Shown one piece after another: positions 1 to 5,265 of a stretch of DNA of 5,965 bases (position 1 is the stretch's first letter; each line of letters begins with the position of its first letter). The stretch comes from Candidatus Eiseniibacteriota bacterium (GTDB lineage: Bacteria; JAFGKV01). The translations under genes and the position numbers were made by a program. A model generated the notes under the pieces. The model saw nothing but the letters and a program-made list of their open reading frames with translations. It did no database searches and was not told the origin of the DNA. The stretch is from positions 1-5,965 of the forward strand of contig JALOPK010000213.1 in assembly GCA_025453925.1 (NCBI GenBank). The letters run 5' to 3'.

Positions 1-2
1 GG

Positions 3-290
3 TCGTTCAGTTCCCTGGCCCTCGACAGTTCAGGCAGACCCCACATCGCCTACTACGACGAGAAAACCCAGGATCTCAGATATGCCTTCTTCGATGGGTT
101 GGGCTGGCAGTTCCAGACCGTGGAGAGCACCGGGAACGCGGGGACGTACCCGTCTCTGGTGCTGGACGAGACCGACCTACCGCACGTGAGCTTCAGCGGC
201 ACCGGAACCGGCACTTGTCCCGGACTGAGGTACGCGTTCCGACAGGGTGACACATGGCATCTGGAGTGGGTCGATCCTCCTCCCTCCTGA
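3..290 (+). CDS. PHIAYYD-repeat secreted protein, N-terminal-side fragment (5' end outside window, ends at in-frame TGA)
   Basis: The frame is open from the left edge, so the true start lies outside the window. It holds one full repeat and most of a second, with the pattern SLxLDxxGxPHIAYYD, then LxYAF, then a GxxW core. Repeats of this kind (about 47 residues, conserved D, G, P-H and W) look like blades of a beta-propeller in exported proteins of uncultured bacteria; a binding or surface role would be inference. The frame stops at TGA 288-290. The same frame then resumes the repeat pattern at once and runs on to 986, so this piece and the next are most likely one gene split by a nonsense change or a sequencing error. 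No enzyme motif is visible. Confidence is high that this is coding and low for any function. Confidence 0.75.
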   Translation, partial: SFSSLALDSSGRPHIAYYDEKTQDLRYAFFDGLGWQFQTVESTGNAGTYPSLVLDETDLPHVSFSGTGTGTCPGLRYAFRQGDTWHLEWVDPPPS

Positions 291-671
291 GGGCAGGACC
301 GAGCGCACAGCTCACTGGCCCTGGATGGGTCAGGTCGTCCCCACATCAGCTACACTGCTTCGGGAGCGGTCAAGTATGCGATGAAGGATGCCCAAGCTTG
401 GCATCTAGAACTCATCGATTCGAGTTTCTTCCCCGCCATGTACACATCGCTGTCTCTGGATGGCGAAGGACGGCCGCATACTGCGTACTATGATGTCGAC
501 TGGGGCATTCTCGAGTACTCGTACAAGGATGACGTGGGGTGGCACCGCCTCCTCATTGATCAGGCCTTGAGCGTCGGCCGATACGCATCGTTGAGACTGG
601 ACCAAGCCGGGCGACCCCACATCGCCTACTACGACGGCACGCTGCTCAATCTGAAGTATGCCCGGGTGGTG
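12..671 (+). repeat. Tandem protein-coding repeats, five units of 45-53 codons
   Basis: Units begin at the SLxLD motif at about 12, 153, 312, 447 and 588. Their lengths are 47, 53, 45, 47 and 28 (partial) codons. The conserved core is SLxLDxxGRPHxAYYD, a LxYA strand and a GxxW strand. The 53-codon unit is the one interrupted by the TGA, and its W-to-SLALD spacing is three codons longer than in the others. The repeats are related at the protein level and well diverged in DNA. Confidence 0.8.
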
Positions 672-986
672 CCGGCAACGCTCCCTCTGGATGCGACCGT
701 GAACAACGGCACGCTCACCCTCTCATGGGGCGTTCACGACGCTGCCGCCGAATACTGGGTGTTCGGCGCGGCGAACGCTCCGTTCTTCGTTCCCGGAACG
801 GCTCCCGGATTCGAGTACCGTATCGGTCAGGTTCCGCAGGGCGTAACCACGTGGGAGACCACCACAGGTGTGGGTGACCCCAGCGCCGACTGGACCTATT
901 TGGTGATGTCCGTCAATGGAGCCGGCGCCGAGTTGGGTCGATCGAATCGCGCGGGGGAGTCAGAGTTCCTCCTGACCATTCCCTAA
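381..986 (+). CDS. PHIAYYD-repeat protein, C-terminal part with Fn3-like tail
   Basis: This is the downstream half of the gene broken at 288-290. The first in-frame ATG after the TGA is at 381, but homologous repeat sequence (GRPHISY) is already present in frame from about 312, upstream of that ATG. No Shine-Dalgarno precedes 381, so it is a default start and not a convincing native one. The piece contains two full blades with GRPHTAYYD and GRPHIAYYD cores plus the last part-blade, ending near base 671. A beta-rich domain of about 104 residues follows, with LTLSW, a YWVFGAANAPFF segment, TTW, and GVGDP..WTYLVMSV..AG.ELGRSNRAGE. This resembles Fn3-like C-terminal domains of exported proteins in Eisenbacteria-type genomes (from memory, not searched). 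It ends at TAA 984-986. Without the upstream signal peptide this half alone would probably not be exported. Confidence 0.7.
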   Translation: MKDAQAWHLELIDSSFFPAMYTSLSLDGEGRPHTAYYDVDWGILEYSYKDDVGWHRLLIDQALSVGRYASLRLDQAGRPHIAYYDGTLLNLKYARVVPATLPLDATVNNGTLTLSWGVHDAAAEYWVFGAANAPFFVPGTAPGFEYRIGQVPQGVTTWETTTGVGDPSADWTYLVMSVNGAGAELGRSNRAGESEFLLTIP

Positions 987-1409
987 GTACTCGGATCCAC
1001 ACATACGATCGCATTCGACCGCCGTTGCATCCAGTCCATCCGTGTTGCTCGATCGGTGAGATGTCGTCTCGGACATCTGTTCTCCTCGCTCGCCCGATGC
1101 CCCGTCGCCCCGTCGCTCTCGGTGCGTGACCGTACGCATGAACGCGAGTACACAGCGTCCTCTCCGCATGCCTGCCGCTGACGACCGCAAAGGCCCACGA
1201 GGCGTCTGGCCGACCACCGACGGGCAGAGCGGCTCCCGATTCGCCTGGATGGAGCCTCTCGGATGCCCTCGTGTCGAGATCGGCTTACCAACACTCTCAG
1301 GCGCGACCGCACTCATTCGGTCCACCCTGCCAGATTTCCTTGGCCCCGGTACTTGCACCGGGTCTCCCCGGTGGGTGAGCGCTTTTTGGACAGCGAGGCG
1401 GATGGGCCT
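987..1409 (+). other. Intergenic region upstream of the EamA permease
   Basis: There are 423 bases without a credible gene. The frame that would extend the permease upstream to 1263 gives an arginine- and proline-rich leader unlike a DMT N-terminus, and the antisense frames here look like shadows. No clear sigma-70 promoter is visible. The only strong structure is the pair of overlapping hairpins near the 3' end, listed separately. Confidence 0.6.
1345..1387 (+). promoter_or_regulatory. Two mutually exclusive hairpins plus T-run before the permease (possible attenuator)
   Basis: CCCGGT at 1345-1350 pairs with ACCGGG at 1357-1362. The overlapping CACCGGG at 1356-1362 pairs perfectly with CCCGGTG at 1367-1373. 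The two stems share 1357-1362, so only one can form at a time. A TTTTT run follows at 1383-1387, ten bases after the second stem, which is further than in a normal intrinsic terminator. The layout resembles a leader attenuator for the downstream permease, but no known riboswitch consensus was recognised. Confidence 0.3.
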
Positions 1410-2387
1410 GTGACCGACGCGGGAGTCGTTCCCCGCGCCGCAGGCCGGCGGTTCCCGGATGCGGGCACTCATGCGAAGCTCGTCCTTACTGCGTTGTTCT
1501 GGGGAGGCACCTTCGTCGTGGGGCGACTATCCGCCCAAGACATCGAGCCCTATGCCGGCGCGTTTCTTCGTTTCGCCATGGCGTCATCGCTCCTCCTTGT
1601 GGTTCTCTGGAAGACGGAGCGGCGGGCCTTGAGAGTCCGACGGCGCGACATGACGAAGCTGGCGCTGCTGGGAGTGAGTGGAGCAGTTCTCTACAACGCT
1701 TTCTTCTTCAAAGGCCTTCAGACGGTGACAGCGGGAAGGGCGGCGGTGATCGTTGCCCTCAATCCCTCGCTCATCGCTCTCCTCTCCGCTCGGCTCTACC
1801 ATGACCGCCTCAGCGGCACGCGCGTGGTAGGTCTTTTGTTGTCGCTTCTGGGAGCGTTGGTCGTGATCTCATCTGGGAAGCCGCTAGATCTGCTTCGGGA
1901 GGGCATCGGCCAGGGCGATGGGTACATTCTCGGCTGCGTCGGCAGCTGGGTAGCGTACACGCTCCTCGGCAAGGCCGTGATGGCCCGGCTCTCACCCTTG
2001 GCCTCGGTCACCTGGTCATCGGTGATCGGCACAGCCGGTCTGGCGGGATTGGCATTGCATGAAGGGATCATCGGGCATATCACTGCCTACCCGCCACGAG
2101 TCTGGCTGAGCAGCGTCTACCTTGCCGTGTTCGGGACGGTTTTCGGCTTCGTCTGGTTCTATCAGGGCATCAGGGTGCTGGGCGCAACGCGTGCGGGGGT
2201 CTACATCAACTTCGTCCCTGCCAGTTCGGTTCTCATGGGCTGCATGCTCCTCCATGAACCGCTTTCGTCGTCGTTGATCACTGGGTTGCTGCTGGTTACG
2301 GTGGGAGTGACGTTCACGAATGCCACCAGAAACACCCCGTCTCCGCCCGCGCGACACCACCCGCAGGCATGGCCGTCTCCGCCGTGA
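1410..2387 (+). CDS. EamA/DMT-superfamily permease
   Basis: This is a ten-helix inner-membrane permease of the drug/metabolite transporter superfamily, made of two EamA repeats. Such proteins usually export amino acids, metabolites or toxic compounds; the substrate cannot be told from sequence. The first half has AKLVLTALFWGGTFVVGR (helix 1, about residues 22-39), AFLRFAMASSLLL (helix 2) and LNPSLIALLSA (helix 4). The second half has GCVGSWVAYTLLGK (helix 6) and the typical NFVPASSVLMGCMLLHEPL ending (helices 9-10). I chose GTG 1410 because a GAGG lies at 1395-1398 and the protein (325 residues) then fits the usual length of about 300. ATG 1263 would add a 49-residue non-family leader, and GTG 1371 is buried in a hairpin. 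The tail after helix 10 is proline-rich and hydrophilic. It ends with TGA, which argues that TGA is an ordinary stop in this genome. Confidence 0.92.
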   Translation: MTDAGVVPRAAGRRFPDAGTHAKLVLTALFWGGTFVVGRLSAQDIEPYAGAFLRFAMASSLLLVVLWKTERRALRVRRRDMTKLALLGVSGAVLYNAFFFKGLQTVTAGRAAVIVALNPSLIALLSARLYHDRLSGTRVVGLLLSLLGALVVISSGKPLDLLREGIGQGDGYILGCVGSWVAYTLLGKAVMARLSPLASVTWSSVIGTAGLAGLALHEGIIGHITAYPPRVWLSSVYLAVFGTVFGFVWFYQGIRVLGATRAGVYINFVPASSVLMGCMLLHEPLSSSLITGLLLVTVGVTFTNATRNTPSPPARHHPQAWPSPP

Positions 2388-2743
2388 GTTGCCTGGCCCA
2401 GAAGCCTCACCGACCGTGGCCGCTCACGCGGGCGACCGCAGGTGTCTGTGGCGTTGGTTCTGGGCGAGGCATGGCGCAGGTCCCACAGGGCTCCTCAACC
2501 CTTCCATCGGCGACGTCGGCCCTATCGCTGATGCGCAATGGCTGTGGGAGTCTGGCAACCGGAGCGCGCGCGTGCCGAGCATGCCCAGAAGGGTTGCCCC
2601 TGGACGCCAGGCCCCGTACCTTGACGCTCCAACGACCCCGGTCTCTGCTCGGCGAGCGCCTGCCAGCGATCATGCTCGGGGCAGCCGGCCAGGGCGCGAT
2701 GCGCAAGGCACGCGGTGTTCACTGCGGACGCGAAAGCTGCCGC
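2388..2743 (+). other. Intergenic region with nested inverted repeats
   Basis: No credible gene is seen in these 356 bases; the long open frames have arginine- and proline-rich or otherwise shadow-like composition. Base pairing is possible: CCGAGCATG at 2575-2583 is matched by CATGCTCGG at 2671-2679, enclosing CCTGG-ACG-CCAGG (2599-2611) and GCTC-GGC-GAGC (2647-2657). This could be a folded leader or terminator region, but no RNA family was recognised. Confidence 0.45.
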
Positions 2744-2751
2744 GGAGGAGG
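2744..2751 (+). promoter_or_regulatory. Strong Shine-Dalgarno of the small membrane protein
   Basis: GGAGGAGG with a seven-base spacer to ATG 2759. It is the best ribosome binding site in the window and fixes the start of this gene. Confidence 0.8.
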
Positions 2752-2758
2752 TTGAGCT

Positions 2759-3064
2759 ATGTCCTCGACTGCTGTACACACTCTTGCCGCTCTCATCTTC
2801 GGGGTTGCCGGAGTCGTCGTGTTCGCGACCTCGATTTACCCCCGTTCCTTCTTGCGGACTGTGCATGCTCGCCACCGTCTGCTCCCCGGCCTCGCCGTGC
2901 TGCTCATCTTCATGAGCCAGGCCGAGCGCTCCGTGAGCGTCTACCGTACAGTCCCGATGTGGGCCATTGTCGTGGAGTTCGTTGGTCTCGCCCTCGGGGG
3001 GCTTGCCGCCATCGTGCTGATTCTGGCCAAAGGCCCCGCACCCGAGGCTCCTCCCAAGCAATAG
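2759..3064 (+). CDS. Small three-helix membrane protein, function unknown
   Basis: The protein has 101 residues. The start is well supported: GGAGGAGG at 2744-2751 sits seven bases before ATG. Three hydrophobic stretches are visible, at about residues 8-26, 41-53 and 67-90. They are joined by a basic loop (PRSFLRTVHARHR) and a short polar loop (SQAERSVSVYRT). The tail is short and rich in proline and alanine. The basic first loop suggests it lies on the cytoplasmic side. I do not recognise a family. It stands alone, with long spacers on both sides. It could be a small integral membrane accessory protein, but nothing nearby says for what. Confidence 0.8.
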   Translation: MSSTAVHTLAALIFGVAGVVVFATSIYPRSFLRTVHARHRLLPGLAVLLIFMSQAERSVSVYRTVPMWAIVVEFVGLALGGLAAIVLILAKGPAPEAPPKQ

Positions 3065-3080
3065 CCCCGATTACGATTCG

Positions 3081-3111
3081 GCCGCCGGGTGCGCCACCGC
3101 GGCCCGGCGGC
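3081..3111 (+). terminator. Hairpin after the small membrane protein gene (possible terminator)
   Basis: A perfect 9-bp GC stem, GCCGCCGGG (3081-3089) with CCCGGCGGC (3103-3111), and a 13-base loop that can itself pair GCG with CGC. It begins 17 bases after the stop codon. No T-run follows, so it may be a structural end or pause site and not a classical intrinsic terminator. Confidence 0.45.
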
Positions 3112-3466
3112 GTCCTGGTCATATCTGCCTTCGCCTACCAGCGCCGTCCGAACGGAGTGATGGCTTCCCGTCCGCCCGGGTGAATCATGGGCATCGGGCC
3201 GGAAATGCTCCGAGTTCCCGGGCTCGATCCCCCGGCATGAGCGTTGGTTCACACAGGGCCCGAGGTGCGCAGCGCCGGGGACGCGGAGTTGGGCAACTCC
3301 CCGGATTCCCGTGGCCACTTTTCGTCCGGATTTCACCGATCGCCAGGCCATATCCGCCTACGCCTGAGACATGTCACACGACGGCATTCCGGCTGCATTG
3401 CCCTCATGGGATGACTGCAGGACAGGATGCCCTGATGCGAACACGTGCATCGAACCTGAACCATCT
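3112..3466 (+). other. Intergenic region before the small exported protein
   Basis: No credible gene is seen. A compact hairpin lies at 3275-3304: GGAGTT-GGGC-AACTCC (3285-3300), whose foot can be extended or replaced by CCGGGG (3275-3280) pairing with CCCCGG (3299-3304). CCGGG CTCGATC CCCCGG near 3217-3236 looks like a tRNA T-arm, but no acceptor, D or anticodon arm accompanies it. A 20-bp imperfect direct repeat brackets most of the region. Confidence 0.4.
3117..3365 (+). repeat. Pair of 20-bp imperfect direct repeats (3117-3136 and 3346-3365)
   Basis: GGTCATATCTGCCTTCGCCT and GGCCATATCCGCCTACGCCT match at 17 of 20 positions and lie 229 bases apart centre to centre. They bracket a gene-free segment. 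They could be remnants of an insertion, regulator sites, or chance in GC-rich DNA. Confidence 0.35.
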
Positions 3467-3478
3467 GGAGAGAACACC

Positions 3479-3745
3479 ATGACGCTTCGCCTCACACCGC
3501 CCATGGGTCGGCAGATGTGTCGCAACCCAGTTGCGGCGGCGCGACTGCATAGCTGGGCTTCGGCTTGGGCCGCGTCGGCGTTTCTCGGCGGCCTGCTCAG
3601 CGGTTCGATGCCTTCCTCGGCCGATGAGGGAGATCGCGGCACATCCGGGTCGGCGGTGGTCATAGTAACCGGTATCGAGGCCGCACAGGAAGGCGAGAAG
3701 CAGGAAGCGGAGGGAAGGATGCTGGAACAGCTTCGATTGCTGTAA
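3479..3745 (+). CDS. Small exported protein with probable signal peptide, unknown function
   Basis: The protein has 88 residues. I chose ATG 3479 because GGAGAGA lies just upstream (from about 3468) at normal spacing; an in-frame ATG at 3371 would add 36 residues with no ribosome binding site. The N-terminus is basic (R4, R11, R15, R22). A weakly hydrophobic segment follows at about 25-43 (WASAWAASAFLGGLLSG), and SMPSSA gives a plausible signal peptidase I site after A48. The mature part would be only about 40 residues and acidic (DEGDRG, then EAAQEGEKQEAEGRMLEQ), likely a short helix at the end. No family was recognised. The signal could instead be a single membrane anchor. A cluster of palindromes begins four bases after TAA. 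Confidence 0.55.
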   Translation: MTLRLTPPMGRQMCRNPVAAARLHSWASAWAASAFLGGLLSGSMPSSADEGDRGTSGSAVVIVTGIEAAQEGEKQEAEGRMLEQLRLL

Positions 3746-3748
3746 GCA

Positions 3749-3788
3749 GCCACCTTCAGGTGGCCTGAAGGGCCGCTCGCGAGCGGCC
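3749..3788 (+). terminator. Hairpin cluster including an 18-bp perfect palindrome after the small exported gene
   Basis: GCCACC-TTCA-GGTGGC (3749-3764) overlaps the alternative TTCAGG-TGG-CCTGAA (3755-3769), so only one of these can form. Next comes the 18-bp perfect palindrome GGCCGCTCGCGAGCGGCC (3771-3788). The position right after a stop codon suggests transcript termination or 3'-end protection. There is no T-run. Confidence 0.5.
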
Positions 3789-3794
3789 ACATCC

Positions 3795-3852
3795 ATGCCG
3801 CCTTGGGCGGCTCACAACCAAATGCCCCCGGCTTTGCCCGGGGATGGCTCAC
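3795..3852 (+). repeat. Two REP-like palindromic units in tandem
   Basis: Unit A (3795-3815) holds GCCGCC-TTG-GGCGGC. Unit B (3822-3852) holds CCCCGG-CTTTGC-CCGGGG. Both begin ATGCC[G/C]CC and both end GGCTCAC, so they share borders though their stems differ. Short GC palindromes with common edges in gene gaps are typical of REP elements mobilised by RAYT (TnpA-REP) transposases. No transposase is in the window. Confidence 0.45.
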
Positions 3853-4014
3853 CCTGTACCTGCACGTCAAGGGAAGCTCCTTCGCAACTCGGCCCATCAG
3901 CGATCGTGATGGAGCCCGACCCTCCAGAGTACAGACGGAACAGCCCGTATCGCAGAGAGGGAGGGCCGACCTCCGTGTCGTCCGCAGGAGTTCTGCACGA
4001 GGCTCAGGAGTTGC

Positions 4015-4203
4015 CGTGTGTATGAGCAGGGCGACGCCCGGGGCCGGAGCTCGTCTGAGCGTACACATGTCATCGGGAGGTGGGAATCCTCGGGGCGGTA
4101 GTCCCGGCGCTCTGCGCCGGGCTGCACGCCGGAAAGCGGCGTGGCTACAGTGGGCCGTCCTCTCAACCCTGAGAATTCTGAGGGAGCAACCCGACCTCGG
4201 AGG
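4015..4203 (+). ncRNA. Structured RNA, candidate orphan HEARO / IscB omega-RNA
   Basis: The segment is densely paired. CGTGTGTATG (4015-4024) pairs with CGTACACATG (4060-4069) with two G-U pairs, enclosing GGGC-GAC-GCCC (4029-4039). GTAG (4098-4101) pairs with CTAC (4145-4148) and closes a three-way junction. Its arms are CCCGGCGC-TCT-GCGCCGGG (4103-4121) and CACGCCG-GAAAG-CGGCGTG (4125-4143). CCTC (4159-4162) can pair with GAGG (4180-4183). Compared from memory with the OgeuIscB omega-RNA, the same blocks occur in the same order: CTGAG, TGGGA.T.CC, AGTCCC, CTGCA, AGCGG, and the 3' AGGG.G..AA..C.ACCTC. In that family an RNA scaffold guides the IscB nuclease, and the guide lies just 5' of the scaffold (here about 3999-4014, inferred). 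No IscB gene follows, so it would be a standalone or decayed copy. It could instead be another structured RNA; the family call is unsearched. Confidence 0.55.
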
Positions 4204-4616
4204 CCGCACCGAACACTGACCCCTGGATGCCATGAGCGAAGCGAGGCTCCATTCTCTCGAGCACCTTGGGGACGCTGCGAACTCGCCGGCGCATGGACGG
4301 GGCCGAGCGCACGGACGGGCCGCGCCGTGACAGGGGAGCGAGCTCCGCATCTTCCGTTCGAAGGGGACCCTTTCCCGCTGCACCAGCATTCAGCATCCGC
4401 GGGCCAGCCAGATCATGGCTGACATCACGATGGTCGAGAACATCGATCCGGACGCGGACACGCAACCCGTCGCATCACGCCCCCCGGAACCGGTGGAACG
4501 ACCGTCGCCGGGCACTGGAGCCCCGCTCCCGCAAGGTGCACCGGGCGACTTGGCCTTGACGAAGGCGTGTGTCATTGCAGGTTGTGATCGCTCACGATAG
4601 GCCCGTAGCGGAAGAG
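4204..4616 (+). other. Gene-poor region between the structured RNA and the PH-domain gene
   Basis: No credible gene is seen, and in particular no plus-strand frame with IscB-like RuvC or HNH motifs. Small hairpins are present: GAGC-GAAGCGAG-GCTC near 4234-4249, GGAGC-GA-GCTCC at 4335-4346 and AAGGG-GA-CCCTT near 4361-4372. A 61-codon frame at 4415-4600 lacks a ribosome binding site and was not accepted. TTGACG at 4556-4561 is a possible -35 box for the next gene, but no good -10 box follows at normal spacing. Confidence 0.45.
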
Positions 4617-4626
4617 GGAGGACGAA

Positions 4627-5160
4627 ATGCAGGACGATGCGTTGCCCCGTGAAACAAAGACCTGCCCGGTCTGCGGAGAGTTGATTCAGGCGTCTGCTAT
4701 CAAATGCCGGTTCTGCGGGGAAGACCTCGAGGCATTCGAGGCGAAACGGGCCGGCGCGGTGGAGCGTGACCTGTTCGTCGGCCGACCGAGGGCTCTGCTG
4801 AGTTTCGGCGAGTATGTGCTGTCGGTCATCACGCTGGGCATCGCGCTGCTCGTCTTCTGGATCAGGAGGTCTTCGACCAGGTATCGCATCACCTCGCAGA
4901 GGATCCAGATCGAGAGGGGACTTCTCTCCAAGGCCCGCTACAACATCGAGCTGTTTCGCATTGACGACTATGAGTTCCTCCGTCCCCTTGGCATGCGGCT
5001 GGTTGGTCAGGCGGTGCTGGTCCTGAAGTCGAGCGATCGCGATGTGCCGGCTCTTCGCATCGCGGGAATCCCGGGGCTGGAGCGCCTGGGGGAAGAGCTG
5101 CGCGAATGCGGGCTGAGAGAGCGGGAACGCAGGGGAATCAAGGTCTGGGCAAACGCGTAG
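4627..5160 (+). CDS. Zinc-ribbon and bacterial PH-domain (bPH2-like) membrane protein
   Basis: The protein has 177 residues. The start is supported by GGAGG at 4617-4621, five bases before ATG. Residues 13-31 form a zinc ribbon with C13-x2-C16 and C27-x2-C30 (TCPVCGEL, then CRFCGEDL), which should bind one zinc. One clear membrane helix follows at about 62-79 (YVLSVITLGIALLVFWI). After it comes a beta-rich domain at about 83-160: TRYRITSQRIQIERGLLSK, IELFRIDDYEF, and LVLKSSDRDVPALRIAGI. This matches the bacterial PH domain 2 (YdbT/DUF304) pattern, in which a Y-x-[IV]-T-x-x-R motif precedes the RGL turn. The likely role is a membrane-tethered scaffold or lipid/protein-binding module; the partner is unknown. 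There is one helix, whereas many bPH2 proteins have two. It stands alone and converges with the next gene. Confidence 0.9.
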   Translation: MQDDALPRETKTCPVCGELIQASAIKCRFCGEDLEAFEAKRAGAVERDLFVGRPRALLSFGEYVLSVITLGIALLVFWIRRSSTRYRITSQRIQIERGLLSKARYNIELFRIDDYEFLRPLGMRLVGQAVLVLKSSDRDVPALRIAGIPGLERLGEELRECGLRERERRGIKVWANA

Positions 5161-5163
5161 CGC

Positions 5164-5185
5164 ACCGCCAGACAGGCGGTCGTTT
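5164..5185 (+). terminator. Intrinsic terminator candidate of the PH-domain gene
   Basis: ACCGCC (5164-5169), loop AGACA, GGCGGT (5175-5180), then CGTTT. The perfect 6-bp stem starts five bases after the start of the intergenic gap and is followed by a short T-run, so it fits a weak plus-strand terminator. Confidence 0.5.
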
Positions 5186-5197
5186 CCCGGAAAGGGG

Positions 5198-5231
5198 CGC
5201 CATCCCTGCCTCATTCGAGGCGGGGATGGCG
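5198..5231. terminator. Bidirectional terminator between convergent genes
   Basis: A 15-bp stem with one G-U pair, CGCCATCCCTGCCTC (5198-5212) and GAGGCGGGGATGGCG (5217-5231), closed by the tetraloop ATTC. It lies midway between two genes that point at each other, which is the usual place for a shared terminator. Read on the minus strand the stem is followed by CCCTTT; on the plus strand there is no T-run. Confidence 0.7.
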
Positions 5232-5265
5232 GATTACTTGCTCTCGCGATCTCTGCAGGAAGCTC

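Noticed and set aside
2320-3183. 287-codon plus-strand frame overlapping the permease end and the small membrane gene
   Set aside because: It has arginine- and proline-rich composition typical of a shifted frame, and it covers a gene with a much better start.
3217-3236. tRNA T-arm-like sequence
   Set aside because: No matching acceptor, D-arm or anticodon arm is found around it, so it is not a tRNA.
4015-4203. Group II intron, RNase P RNA or tmRNA as the identity of the structured RNA
   Set aside because: No 5' GUGYG and domain V pair, no RNase P core motifs, and no tmRNA ends or tag frame were seen.
3803-4219. 138-codon plus-strand frame over the structured RNA
   Set aside because: It is arginine- and glycine-rich with no ribosome binding site, and it overlaps the paired RNA segment. 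It looks like a chance open frame in GC-rich DNA.
3358-4389. 343-codon minus-strand frame
   Set aside because: It is antisense to the small exported gene and the structured RNA, with cysteine-, arginine- and proline-rich shadow composition and no domain.
4415-4600. 61-codon frame just upstream of the PH-domain gene
   Set aside because: It has no Shine-Dalgarno and a proline-rich composition, and it ends with no recognisable domain. It might be a remnant but cannot be supported.
4390-5214. 274-codon minus-strand frame opposite the PH-domain gene
   Set aside because: It is antisense to a clearly coding zinc-ribbon/PH gene and has no recognisable motif.
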